DNA of 64,000 bases from Cololabis saira (taxonomy: Eukaryota > Chordata > Actinopteri > Beloniformes > Belonidae): positions 10,262,863-10,326,862 of the forward strand of contig NC_084587.1 in the NCBI RefSeq assembly GCF_033807715.1, written 5' to 3'. The position numbers and the translations under genes were made by a program. Below, piece by piece: positions 46,163 through 57,659 of this stretch. Under the pieces are notes generated by a model, which saw only the letters and a list, made by a program, of their open reading frames with translations, had not been told where the DNA came from and searched no databases. The stretch's first letter is position 1. Each line of letters opens with the position of its first letter.

Positions 46163-48647
46163 CATACATACACATCATCTGCAATTACGCCATTCTTAAT
46201 CAGTTGCTGATTCAATATTCAGTCTCTTACAACAAACCAGAGCTTGAATATGGAAAGACAGAACTTCCTCTGGAACTTTACAAGCTCATCACTACCTGTT
46301 TTTGTCACATCCTTTAAATCCTGCAGCTTCAGTGACAGTGAGACACTTTTACCTTGCAACATCAGCTTTCTTAACGGCTGCACGTCTTACCCAATGTCCT
46401 CTGAAGACATACGCCGAGCCGAGCACGCTGAAGAGCAGCAGCACGCCGATGAGCACGCTCACCGGGATCAACTCGGTGTCCAACTTCACCATCTTCCTGT
46501 AGCCTTCATCTGGAAAACACACATCAAGCAACATCAGTGTGAGCTGGAATGCAACGTAGGTGGAGCAGAGGTGAACTGATGGAGTCTTCAAGGGGAAATA
46601 ATCAGATTTAATGAATTAAAAACAGCTGTTTATGCCAAAATGTTGATACATCAGGAGTTTCAAGAATGTATCTGGGAGCGGGAATGGGTGATAATATTTC
46701 TAGAAGGACAAGATGAAATGAAAAAAACTAAATTTGCTCCAAAGATGCTGGGATGCTGCAAAAAAATGCTGATTTTGGAATAATAAGAATAAGAATAAGA
46801 ATAAGAATTTATAATAATAATACATTTTATTTAAAGAGCACTTTTAAAAGTGTACAAGACACTTAAATGCAAACAATGCATCTCATAAAGGTGGTTGGAG
46901 GGCAACACTTACAGGAAAGTTAAAAGCTAATAAGTAACATTATGGAATAATGATCTGACACCTATCTCCTTTAAATTCTCAAACAAAAAAACAAACTGAG
47001 ACAAAATAGAAAAGGATTTGAACATGTGTCTGCATCATTTCATGAACACCAGCTTCCCAGCGTCGCCTCCAGACGCCCACCGCTCACACTTTTCCCCCCA
47101 TTAGCTCCAATTAAAACTTCAGGACACCTCACTCACGGGGCGTTACATAAAAACAATCACAACCGATTTATTTTCAAAAGAAAAAACCCCCCCAAAAAAT
47201 AACTTAACCCGGACCAGATTCATGGAGGACGTCCGTCAGTCTTGGTGTATGGAAGCAAGAAGCACATGAGAGGAAAACCACGTTCCTCCCGAACGGTGCA
47301 GACAGACAGACAAATGAACATCAGGAGATCAGGAACCAAGTACACGTTTGGTTCTTGGGGTTTCTGTTGTGGTTTCCTTTAGTTTTATTTGCTGCTGTAT
47401 CTTGATTGTCACCACATGTACCTTGTTAAGCCCTCAGTGTTTGATCATTTTTGAAAGCACATATTACACTACTAGTACGTATTGATTTGTCCAAAATGTA
47501 GTACACAGTATCATGGATGTAAAATCTGCGGTATGGAAAAAAAAATACCCCGATGGTGTGAAAATATCCAATGTACCACTGACCAGTCTTTCTCGTATAC
47601 TGTATCCCATAATGCAGCCGAAGCCGATTACAGCGGCCACATATCCAACTGCCTCCTGGACCACAGCACCATCGTTTTTATAAAAGTAAACCATCTTTTG
47701 CTTTTACTTCCTTACTGGCAAGACGCCACCTTCTTCTCCACTGGAAGTCGACTCAGGCTCATTCTAGTACTCAGTGGCTCAACGACACCATGTTTTTTCT
47801 AAAGCTGGAAAAGATTAGATATTCACTGAAAGGTAGTTGTAACAAATTTTATAATAAGTGGCTTCCCTTTCTTACATTCTTCCACTCTCTTCAGTCCCTG
47901 CCTCCTGATTGACGGATCCCCCCTCCCTCTCTTCTCTCATTCCTCTCTTTCTTCCTCCTTTTTATCTAATTATTTACTTTTCCTTTGTTTTTGGGTTGTT
48001 TTTTTTTGCTTTGGGTTTTTTTTCTTTTTTTTTCTCCCCCTTTTTATTAATCTATATTATTATAATATTATGATAATAATAATATTACTTAAAATAATTT
48101 TCATTTATTTGTCATTATTTGTCATTATTTTGTGTGGATTTTTTGTTCTGTTCTTGAATTAAAAAAAAACAAAAAAAAAACATCCTAGGAGGTAGACTGT
48201 ATATCTGTTTTTTATTTCTGTTTTACTGTGCTTTACCCCCTAATAAAAATATTTAAACAAAAGTAAACCATCTATCGACCGCTGCACTGGGCCTTTTTTA
48301 TACCACAAACAGCGTTGTCTGTCCAAGTACATACTGCAGTATGTACTGCAGACCGGTGCGATGGTCAGCTCTAGCAGGTACAGTAGTATGCCACCATAAA
48401 AGAGCTATTATTCTACAACATGAAGGGAGAGCTTCTGTTTTGGTAAGTGAGAATTAAAACAGAATGATCACAACATCAAGGTCATTTTTGTTTGTAGATG
48501 TTTTGTCTACCGCATTATCCAGTATTTACTGTGTTTTGGTAAAACCAGTACCCTGAATAACATCTGTGTACATTTGCTAGTGTGTTTGTTGTGCTTCACC
48601 TTTTAGGTTTCCCTGTGCTCCTGCTTGTTTTTTAGGTTTCATTTTAT

Positions 48648-48704
<57 letters not shown>

Positions 48705-51700
48705 TAGAATATTGTGATAAGGTTCTTTATTTTCTGTAATGCAATTAAAAAAAAAGTCATACATTCTGGATTCATTACAAATCAACTGAAATATTGCAAG
48801 CCTTTTATTATTTTAATATTGCTGATTATGGTTTACAGTTTAAGATTAAGATTCCCAGAATATTCTATTTTTTTTAGATAGGATATTTGAGTTTTCTTAA
48901 GCTGTAAGCCATGATCAGCAATATTAAAATAATAAAAGGCTTGCAAGATTTCAGTTAAATTGTAATGAATCCAGAATGTATGACATTTTTGATTTTGTAA
49001 TTGCATTACAGAAAATCACAATATTCTAATTTTCTGAGACAGTCCTGTATATGTACATATAGTTTTATTTTTTTTTTAAACAAATAGACAAATAGTTTAT
49101 TTCAACTCCTGCTTCCCGGACGTCGTGCTTTTGGATCCTGCAAACCTTCCCAACAGTACAGGGAGATAGTTGAGAGCACCAAACCCAAGTAAGGACCAGT
49201 CACAACCTCCTCTCCTGCAGGATGTGCATCTCCGCGCTCTTTAGAGCAGCGTTTCCCAGCCCTGGTCCTCGGGGCACACCGTCCTGCATGCTTTAGATCC
49301 TACCCTGCTCCAGCACACCGTGATACAAGTAGCTCTGCATCAACAGAGTTTTACAGACCTTGATGACAAGCTGGTGACCACTGTTATTTGAATTAGGTGT
49401 GCTAGATGGCAGGATGGTGTTGCCCGAGGACCAGGGTTGTGAAACACTGCTTTACAGTTACAACAAGGCCCTGTCCCAATACTCCCACTACCCCTACTTT
49501 TCTTCACTACCCCTAAATTTTGCGTGTTCCCGTGAGGGTAGTGGTGTCCCAATTCCTCTTTTCACCTAGGGTGGGGGGAAGAAAACTAGTGTAGTGGCTA
49601 TGAATCTGTCCCTACGGATCGAGAGTTTTCGGATGCACACTAGCTTATCTAGGGACAGAAACATTTCCCAGAATGCTTTTCGTCGTCATTTGCGGACTGA
49701 ATAAAAAAAAAAACATGGCGGACATTTCTTATTTTTTAGTGAATAAAATCAATATTTTGAGTTAGTTTCTGCATAAAAATGCGTTTTGATTACATTTCTA
49801 GCGAGAAATATATATTTTACTTTCATAATATTCACTCAGTGAATGTACATAATCACTCGTTTGCCCGTTGTTGCAAAGTCTTTTTCAAACCTCGCCAGAT
49901 TTCATCTATTAAACCAACATTTATCTTCCCAAATAATTTATTTCAGTCAGCGGTAATTCTCCACAGAGCTGCAGGTTTCTCCCCCTGGACGACGGCGCAG
50001 GTTGACCTGGCGATCACGTCTGTACTTCGGCCGTAAGCTGCTGCTGCCCCGGACCGGCGGCTCTTATCATCGCCGAAAACATCGGGTCAAATTTCTTAAC
50101 AGGCGTTATTTGGATAAACTGAGCCCAGGTTGGGGATCTTAACGGTTACTTTTACGCCTGAAAAAATATTAAAACTTAATAAAGTGGCATATTAACAGCG
50201 CTACAGCTGAAATTAAAACAGCTTTTGGCTCTCAGCTTCCTGATTTTAGGGGTGGTGCTGAAAGTAGGGGTAGTGGGTGTATTGGGACAAGCCCCTGGGA
50301 AGATTTCAAGTGGCCTAAAATCTGTGCCTTCTTTTTTAGGGGTAGTGGTAGTGAGGGAGGGCTAGTGGAAGAAAGTAGGGGGTGTATTGGGATTGGGCCC
50401 AAGGGCAGCGAGACGTGAAAATGGGCAGAGCTAAAGGCGAGGAGGTTGGATACCTCTACTACAGTATATGGGTCTGTGATGTCACAATATCCTGCAGATC
50501 CGAAACGGCTCACTGAATCACTTTTTTTTCACTTTAGACACGAAATATATTTTCAAAATCCACTTTCAAGCACAATGAGAAAATAAAGGAGATAAACAGC
50601 AAGCTCTCTCTCACCCACCTCTCACTCGCAGGAACCAGGACGCCCTGGCGGTTTTATACGTGCAGTGATATTCTCCCGAGATGTTCAGGTTCTTCAGCTT
50701 CAGCTGCAGTTTGTAAGGCACGTGTGTCCCGGTTATCGAGTCGATGACCGTGAAGTATATCTTCCGGCCGGAAGGGCAGAAGCACCTCAGGTGATCTTTA
50801 GTCTGGTTGACTGGTGTGATCAGCTCGCTGCCGATGGTGAGGTCTTTGCCTGAGAAGGCCACGAACACTGGGCTCTCCAGGCGTAGCGCTGCAGAGGGAC
50901 ACAGTGGGTTTATATCAGGCCTGAACCGGTCAAGCTACAGACATGAATCTGCTGGAATCACAATGAAATTATCTAGGCTGGACCTTCCTATGTGAGTTCT
51001 TGCTTGTGTTGTTCTCTCAGATGTAAGTCGCTTTGGATAAAAGTGTCAGTAAATGACAGTAGTAGTACCGTATTTTCTGGACTATAAGCTGCACCTGCAT
51101 ACAGGCCGCATCCGCTCTATTTAAAAAAAAAAAGAAATGCAAACCGCAGATATTTCTGTTGTTAGATTAGATATTTACTACATGTACAGAAGGATTTTGA
51201 ACTGTAAATGATGTACATGTTTGTACCTAAATAGATCTTTTCCTAACAGTGTCTTTTAACACTGCAGCAACTTTGCTGATTAAAACGGGACAGAACCAAG
51301 AGAAAATAACCGGTATTTATTTATCTATTTATCTGTTTGAAATCTGCTTCTACTTCTATCTGCTAAAGGAGAAGTAGTGTATTCTTCTTTGCATTTATTT
51401 TGTCTTAATTTTGATTCTAATTCCGGTTAGAGCGCCCAGAGCGGTGGAAGAAAAATCCACAGAATAGACGCACCTTTGTATAAGCCGCACGGTTCAAAAC
51501 CTATGAAAAAAGTAGCGGCTTATAGTCCAGAAAATACGGTAGTAGTAAAATGTTTGAGGCAAAAATAACAAAAGCGTTGGTTCAAACGTGTCAGATTGAC
51601 TATCTGTATTAAGGAACATTATATTTGACCACTTTACAAACAATATTTGTGCCATTTATGGACATGAAATTCAGAAAAACGCTCATAGAACTTAAAAAAA

Positions 51701-51902
51701 AAAACAGTAACAATTCAAACGACACCATAAAAACACATATTTGTTTGAATTTTGTGGATTAATAAATGCTGTTTTCTCAGTTCAATATGAGTTGGTGTTG
51801 CTTACTTGGTATCATAGCATGTCGTAAACACATAGCAGGCAGGAAAACCACAGATATCCAAGTCAGGATGAAGGAAAGGTGACACGAGCGTAACGCTCCC
51901 AT
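44702..51902 (-). CDS. nfam1: NFAT-activating ITAM immunoreceptor, NFAM1-like
   Basis: Six coding exons on the minus strand: 51806-51902, 50619-50888, 46391-46509, 45102-45224, 44871-44981 and 44702-44764. They total 783 nt (260 aa), all in phase; the exon 5 donor (GTCGGT) is weak. The product has a signal peptide ([20 protein letters not shown]) and one Ig-like domain (about 33-122) with C-F-C and YHCTY cysteines and N-glycosylation sites NQT and NIS. A VRDEGYRK linker matches the VRDAGYRE of mammalian NFAM1. The TM spans about 137-158, followed by a charged stretch. The ITAM is Y202-A-S-L-x7-Y213-D-V-L, and the C-terminus [12 protein letters not shown] parallels human DDGELNLVYENL, with a YxN Grb2-type site. 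NFAM1 signals through its ITAM via Syk/NFAT in lymphoid and myeloid cells. Start chosen for the signal peptide. No second Ig domain is present. Confidence 0.92.
45334..46087. mobile_element. CTCGAG-family MITE, copy 4
   Basis: Ends TACTCGAGTTGTAAAA and CAACTCGAGTACT, in an AT dinucleotide context. Lies in nfam1 intron 3. Confidence 0.9.
46086..46160. repeat. (TA)n microsatellite
   Basis: About 36 TA units, then CATA repeats. The MITE at 45334-46087 appears inserted into it (TA repeats on both sides). Confidence 0.95.
46600..48650. other. nfam1 intron 2, unannotated stretch
   Basis: AT-rich intron with pyrimidine-rich part at 47860-48050. No exon or clear element recognised. Confidence 0.4.
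48655..48698. repeat. (AT)n microsatellite
   Basis: About 22 AT units adjoining a palindromic MITE. Confidence 0.95.
48698..49048. mobile_element. Palindromic MITE, second long copy
   Basis: Same hairpin as 13232-13588, in nfam1 intron 2. The left end is worn where it meets the (AT)n. Confidence 0.9.
49247..49449. mobile_element. Short hAT MITE
   Basis: Ends CAGCGTTTCCCAGCCCTGGT and ACCAGGGTTGTGAAACACTG. Flanking octamers CTTTAGAG and CTTTACAG. 203 bp. Confidence 0.88.
49463..50403. mobile_element. TIR element with CCCAATAC ends
   Basis: Left GTCCCAATACTCCCACTACC and right GGGTGTATTGGGATTGGG are imperfect inverted ends; GGGGTAGTGG words occur near both. No transposase frame. Superfamily unresolved. 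Confidence 0.65.
51000..51068 (+). mobile_element. SINE 3' tail fragment
   Basis: CAGATGTAAGTCGCTTTGGA then AAATGACAGTAGTAGTA, matching the tail of the SINE at 25318-25512. The head is missing. Confidence 0.8.
51066..51542. mobile_element. CGTATTTTCTGGACTATAAG-type MITE, copy 2
   Basis: Ends TACCGTATTTTCTGG and CCAGAAAATACGGTA. Reverse orientation relative to 16668-17129. Inserted into the GTA tail of a SINE. Confidence 0.9.
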
Positions 51903-52271
51903 GATGTGACCCGAGACTTTGCAGCAGCTGCTCAAAGTTGTCGACTACGAGGCTTCTCCATTTGTCTCTTCTCACATCGTCTTCGTTGATAAAGTGCAAC
52001 ACCGGGTTTTCCTGTAAAGCTGCGAAACAAAACACTTCCTCAAAACTGTTTCTAGAAGCTGACTCAGGAGGGACGCTGAAGGGCCCGAGACACAAACGAG
52101 AACGGCCTTCACGACCAACGACAGCCGCCACAAAAACCCCCAGACGGCACAAAGACGCAGGACAGGAGGATATTTTAGGGCCCTCGTGTGTGTCATGTGA
52201 AGAGTTTGTGCAGTTTGAGAGTTTTGTCATCTTCAGGGGGTGAAGCAAAGTGCAGAGTTGGCGTGAGCCAC
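51903..52271. other. Probable nfam1 5' UTR and promoter-proximal region
   Basis: Sequence 5' of the nfam1 ATG on the minus strand. The open frame upstream of 51902 lacks signal-peptide character and is treated as untranslated. No TATA box recognised. Confidence 0.35.

Positions 52272-52364
<93 letters not shown>
52272..52364. repeat. (GT)n microsatellite
   Basis: About 46 GT units, roughly 370 bp upstream of the nfam1 start codon. Confidence 0.97.
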
Positions 52365-52365
<1 letters not shown>

Positions 52366-53496
52366 TTGGACTCCAGCCGAAGGTGACAGAGAGCCTGCTG
52401 TTAATGTGAAGCAGCTGTTGGCGGTGGGGGAACTGCTTCACCACAGCAACACTCTTCTGTTTGTCTGATTTTCTTGAAGCCTTCAAACCCCCCCCCCCTC
52501 CTCTTCCTCCTCCTCTTCTTCTCTTGACTCTTTCACCATGTTTCTCTTCGGCTGTCTCGATGGGCCAACTCTGACCTCATGAAAACAGGCGCGGAGACTC
52601 TGAACAACATCTGGACACCAGTCAATGAGAGAGTAACTCTCTCCGTGGAAGATCTCCTGCCGTCCTAATCTGCGCTTCCTCGCAGGGAGCAAAGCAGATA
52701 AATAATATTAGATCAACACTCAGACTGGAAGATGCACAACTCCCGCCCAAGAAGAGAGATAAAAACAAACAAAAGCCAGATGAGGTCATCTCTGGTTATT
52801 TCAACCTTTACATGACGCAGAAAGAAAACAGCTCGTTCCAGCCGCTCAGCTCTCACAATTCACAAGCCTTGGACTGCTTTCCTTTTTTTTTTTTTTTTTT
52901 TACCTTGTCTGACTCTGCACACATATTAATGATTGATACCATGCCGGTAAAAACCTAAGGCATACAGTATATATGTACATTATTGCTATATTTAATATAT
53001 ATACATATATATATACGCATACATACGCATACACATACATATATATACACATACAAACCCAGTGATTTTATTTTTTATTTTTTTTGGGGGGCGGGGGGGG
53101 GGTTACATCCACTGCCAATCCAGGAAGCAAGAACACATGGGGGCACATGTCAAGCACCGAAAATCTGCAACAAAAACCACAAACGAAACACAAAACCGAA
53201 ACGGAGCCGACCAAAACACGAGCAGCAATCGACCCAAATCTTGAGATCCGAACACAGTCTGAGCTAAGCTACCGCTAACTAGACCCTCCAGAAAAACGCG
53301 GGCAAAAATCCTTGATTCTGCGGGCTAAAAAAATTGATTATGCGGGCTAAAATCATTGATTATGTGATTAAATGTGCAGGTTTTTTATGTGCTTTTATGC
53401 GGTGAAATTGCGGAATATGCTGGAAGTTGCGGAATATGCGGGAAGTCGTGGAATATGCGGAAAGTTGCAAAATATGCAAAATATGCAGGAAGTTGC

Positions 53497-53536
53497 GGAT
53501 TCGGCGCTGAGCTCTTCCCTCTTCGCTCGCCGCTAC

Positions 53537-53537
<1 letters not shown>
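53497..53537 (-). rRNA. 28S rRNA fragment, second block
   Basis: Reverse complement reads AGTAGCGGCGAGCGAAGAGG then GAGCTCAGCGCCGAATCC. This corresponds to the 28S stretch just after the conserved CCCTCAGTA, with small changes. Separated from the first block by an insertion at 53538-53654. Not functional. Confidence 0.88.
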
Positions 53538-53574
<37 letters not shown>

Positions 53575-53654
53575 GTTTAGGCTATTAGACTCGAGGTCCA
53601 TGATAAAAACATACACTCAATACATAAGAACACAGATTAAAAGAATGCTGATTG
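53538..53654. other. Insertion inside the 28S fragment
   Basis: Interrupts 28S between CCCTCAGTA and AGYGGCGAG. Contains (ATC)n at 53538-53574 and about 80 bp of AT-rich sequence. AGTA occurs on both sides, which could be a short target duplication. Confidence 0.7.
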
Positions 53655-53670
53655 TACTGAGGGAATCCTT

Positions 53671-53706
<36 letters not shown>

Positions 53707-53739
53707 TTCAGCGGGCTGTCTCGTCTGATCTGAGGTCGT
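53655..53739 (-). rRNA. 28S rRNA 5'-end fragment
   Basis: Reverse complement reads GACCTCAGATCAGACGAGAC, GCATATTACTAAGCGGAGGA and GGATTCCCTCAGTA: the universally conserved start of large-subunit rRNA. A one-base loss in GCTGAATTAAGC (normally AATTTAAG) marks it as degenerate. Confidence 0.95.
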
Positions 53740-54165
53740 AGACGAAAAAAAAAAGGAGAGCGCAGGTGGAGAGGAGAGGGGGGGGTGGCGGCCCGGAGGC
53801 CGGTCCCCGCCTGGTCTCTCCCCTCCAGCCCGCGACTCGGTGCTCGGGTGATTGCCGGGCGCACCGGCGCGGTGAGGGGACGAGCCAGAGCTTCGTCACC
53901 CCACGCGTCCGCCGCCAAGATCCCCCAAGTGGATGGGAGCGTGCGCAGCGAGCGCAGCGTGCGCAGTGGTACGCGGTCAGCGCGGATCATGAGTCCACCG
54001 GCAGCCGCGCCCACCGCGCAGGCTGGGGGCTCGGCGGAGACGGCACTCCTTTTTCCTCTCACCCCCGCGGGTGAGAGCTGCTGTTTGGGGAGGTGGCGGT
54101 TTCTGCGAGGGGTGCGGAGGTCCCCGGGCGGGTCCCGCACGTCGCGACCGGGCGTCCCGACATGT
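53740..54165 (-). other. Probable ITS2 remnant
   Basis: GC-rich sequence directly 5' of the 28S start on the minus strand, where ITS2 belongs. No 5.8S end is seen beyond it. Long frames on both strands here are GC artefacts. Confidence 0.75.
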
Positions 54166-54429
54166 CACTCACAACACTTCACCCTTTTCCAAACTTTATG
54201 CGAAAATGTGCGGCTATTGTGAAATCAAGCGAGCCCCGCATAATCCCCGCATAATCGCATATTTAGCGCGGACATATGCAATTATCGCGGGAAATATGCG
54301 CCCTTTTAGGAATAAATCTATCCCCGCGTAATCTGCGCCATTTGGCTGATTATGCAATGAATTATGCGATCGCGTAATCGCGTTTTTCTGGAGGGCCTAG
54401 CTAACTAACCCCAAAACTACAGAGCAAGC

Positions 54430-54543
54430 GTGCAGGTGAACAAGCCAGTGTGTATGTCTATGTGTGTGTGCGTGTATGTATATGACTATGTGTGTGTGCG
54501 TGTATGTGTGTATACGTGCGTGTGTATGTACATGTCTGTGTGG

Positions 54544-54582
<39 letters not shown>

Positions 54583-54639
54583 CGTGTATATGTATGTGTG
54601 GCTATGTGTGTGTATGTGTGCATGTATGAATATATAGAT

Positions 54640-54725
<86 letters not shown>
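54430..54725. repeat. (GT)n microsatellite complex
   Basis: Interrupted GT/GTAT repeats then a pure (GT)n run of about 40 units at 54642-54725. Confidence 0.95.
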
Positions 54726-54729
<4 letters not shown>

Positions 54730-55418
54730 GTCCTATCAAAGCTCTACCTGAAGTATATCTATAGTGGGGGAGGGGGGGGGAGGCAACCCCGCCACCCGCG
54801 AGACCAGAGGCCGACAAGGAAGAACCCAGAACCCAGGCCACCAGCAACCCCACAGAGGGGAGAAGAGGGCGGGAGGAAACTGGACTGCTTTCCTGAAGAT
54901 AAAAAAACTGAAGTTCGAGTGTCTAAGCTCTGATCTAATCAAACGCCATCTAGTACAGTAGATATATACGTAGAGATGTTTGGAGATGATGGACGTAATT
55001 TAACCTCCATCCTCCAGAGTCGGACCTGCAGACTGAAGCTCGGGAAAAGGAGGGATGAGGAGATTACCCAGGAGGCATCAGAAGGTGTGTGAGAGACTAA
55101 TATCTACTAATATATGTATAAAGGAGCATAATTGGAATAAACCATGAGTGTAAAGGCGAGTAAAACCCCCCGCTGTCATAGACACAGGCATGTTTTCTAA
55201 AGGATTTTGATGTGGGATGAACTATATTAATGAATGTTCCCAAAGAATTATGCAATATCACCTGAAGAAACACACTTATGCAGTAAAATATAGCATTTTA
55301 CCTGAATTTGGACATAAACAGCCCAAACTGGACCTGTATCTTCAACATTGAGGCGAGAGCGGCGGCTGAACTCGACCACATTTCCACCAGGTAATCAGTG
55401 TCTCCGGGCCTTCGTGTG

Positions 55419-56062
55419 CAGAGGTGTCAAGTAACGAAGTACAAATACTTCGTTACCTTAAAGTAGAAATTTTGGTTATCTATACTTCACTGGAGTAATT
55501 ATTTTTCAGACGACTTTTTACTTTTACTCCTTACATTTTAAAAACAGCCTTGTTACTCTATTTCATTTCGGCCTTTAAAAAAAAACTATCCAGTTAAATT
55601 GCTCCATCTGGATAGAGTGAATTTGGTTGTGGTTGTTTCAGATGTTCTTGTCCAGTTTTGTTCTTACATCTGTTGCCCTCAGATTCCTGCAACTAAACTT
55701 GGATTCCAATAAACATTAGGATAAATGATAACATGCCTCTGAAGTTTGACTTTTTGCACCATTACAATACTTAAACACTCTGAAACACATGTTAATGCTC
55801 AATAGTACACATATATGGTTCTTTAATATATTTGCATTGTACTAAGATGCATTCATTTTCAATGGCTTTTGTCCTTAATGGCTTTTTTCCCCCTTACATT
55901 ACTTTTACTTTTATACTTTAAGTAGTTTTGAAACCAGTACTTTTATACTTTTACTTGAGTAAAAAACTCGAGTTGATACTTCAACTTCTACAGGAGTATT
56001 TCTAAACTCTAGTATCTATACTTCTACCTGAGTAATGAATGTGAATACTTTTGACACCTCTG
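55419..56062. mobile_element. hAT MITE (CAGAGGTGTCA ends)
   Basis: Ends CAGAGGTGTCAAGTA and TACTTTTGACACCTCTG. Flanking octamers TTCGTGTG and TTCAGGTG match 6 of 8. The interior repeats AGTACTT/ACTTTTACT words. Confidence 0.85.
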
Positions 56063-57590
56063 TTCAGGTGATGCCATGGCCCTCACAACACCATGAACCA
56101 TGAATCACGCCCAAACTAAAAAAATATCGAAGTCTGGCTCAGTTCACCAACTGTGGAAGATGTCCGAGGGTCAAACGGCACCCAGGTTGGGAGAAAATCT
56201 GTGCTATACTTCAAGTTCTTGTCTTTTTTTTGCTTTATTAGTTTACGACTTGGTAATTTGGTAACATGTAACACGTCGCGGTGACGTGCTGCACACATGG
56301 ACCGTACATAAAGAACTGGACAACCTCTATGATGTCAAATGAAGATTTTTTTGATTCCTGATGTGTTTTTTTCCTCCTACTGCGCAGCATCACGTTGCAG
56401 ATGGGAAGGACAACGGGACACGCCAACCTCATGTCAATCACAGTTCACCTTGATGCTTATGATGCTAACTGACATGAATCCTGACCAAATCTGTGCAAAC
56501 ATCTGTATTTCTCAGCCCTCGCCTGCTTGGTCCAACTCTTGTGGTCTGGATATTTATGGCCGACACAGACGTTGCATTTGGGGTTCAATTGGTATTCACG
56601 GCATTACGACCCCACCCCGTACCCAAATGGGAGACACATGGACGTGCAGGCTGGGTAGTCAGACCGTACACCCAAATACACGTCTCCTCTAATACATCTC
56701 ATCATGTGACGTCTTTGAAACGGTCCTGAGGCTTTACAGGTATGAAGTTGCCTTGGATGAATAAACAGGTCCAGTGGAGTCTCTGATCCAGAATAGTCCA
56801 GAACAGCCTTTCAGCGCCATATTGACGTTTTGTGAACCCGCTACATCAACAGCTTTGCCGTCAATAACTCTGGACTTCGGGGGACTTTCCTTTCAGCACT
56901 TAAGATAACTGATATTTGGGTGGTGAAGCGTGGAATTGTGTGAGTTTGCTTTTCCTTGCAGCAACAAACGGGCAGAATAAGTCGGCCGTCACCTCTGTGT
57001 TTTAATATATTATCGTTATTTGAAATGGAAAAACTGGAATGGAAGTTAAAATGTGAGAGAATTTAAAAACTGCTTTATAATCTGTTGCAAAATCGCCGGC
57101 AGACGTTATATTCTTTCTCAAATTCACCAAAAAAGCAAACTTAAGAGGTCAATTTATGCTCTCTGCTCAAAAATACTCTTATTTTTATCTATTTCTCATC
57201 TGTTTGCACTTAACCTTTGGTCTGAAAATGAACTTTACGAGTACGAAGCAGTACATTTAGTACATTTCCTCGGGAGATCTTAAAGTTAAAGTTAAGTGTT
57301 TAATCGATGGTTATTCGAAGCATGAACTGAATTTATAAAAGTTGAAAACAAATCTTAGAAACTTTTCTGAAGCAGATTTGTAAAAGATGATCTCCGAGGA
57401 AATCCTCGCACAGCAACGCAGAAGTGCAGGATTCCAGCCTCCGACACACGACTACCTGCAGGGAGGGAGAGACTCGACCCGCGGAGGACGTGCCACACAT
57501 CTGGAAACAGCTGGAACGCAGAGTGCATGTGTGTGTGGGAGAGGGAGGGTGGGAGGTGGGCGTGTGTCGGGGGTGTGAAGGCGCACCGCA
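56063..57590. other. Nothing recognised
   Basis: No exon, RNA or repeat family identified. Short frames at 56339-56729 and 57053-57283 show no family features. Confidence 0.35.
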
Positions 57591-57599
57591 CAAATGAAG

Positions 57600-57659
57600 A
57601 TGTTTTTTTAAAGGGGGCTCAGAGTTGGACCCGCAGCGGCGTCTTCATACCACAACGGT
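57600..57659 (+). other. Candidate non-coding first exon
   Basis: GC-rich segment ending in ACAACG followed by the strong donor GTGAGTAAAG. It could be the 5' UTR exon of the gene whose coding starts at 63610, since an acceptor (AAAAAGCAG) precedes that ATG. Not provable without transcripts. Confidence 0.2.

Larger units (their letters stand above)
53280..54399. mobile_element. TIR transposon enclosing rDNA
   Basis: Ends TAGACCCTCCAGAAAAACGC and GCGTTTTTCTGGAGGGCCTA; the flanking hexamer GCTAAC occurs on both sides (53274-53279, 54400-54405). Outer parts (to about 53496 and from about 54170) are element-specific, rich in GCGGAATATGC and CGCATAAT words. The middle is an ITS2/28S rDNA segment in minus orientation. 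Confidence 0.85.

Noticed and set aside
52250..52486. CVCV / THTH frames
   Set aside because: Artefacts of (GT)n; also 1052-1390 and 54430-54933.
53655..53739. A functional rDNA unit
   Set aside because: Only the 28S start plus spacer is present, interrupted and mutated, with no 5.8S or 18S.
53703..54222. Overlapping 100-145-codon frames on both strands
   Set aside because: They lie in ITS2/28S rDNA; open only because of high G+C.
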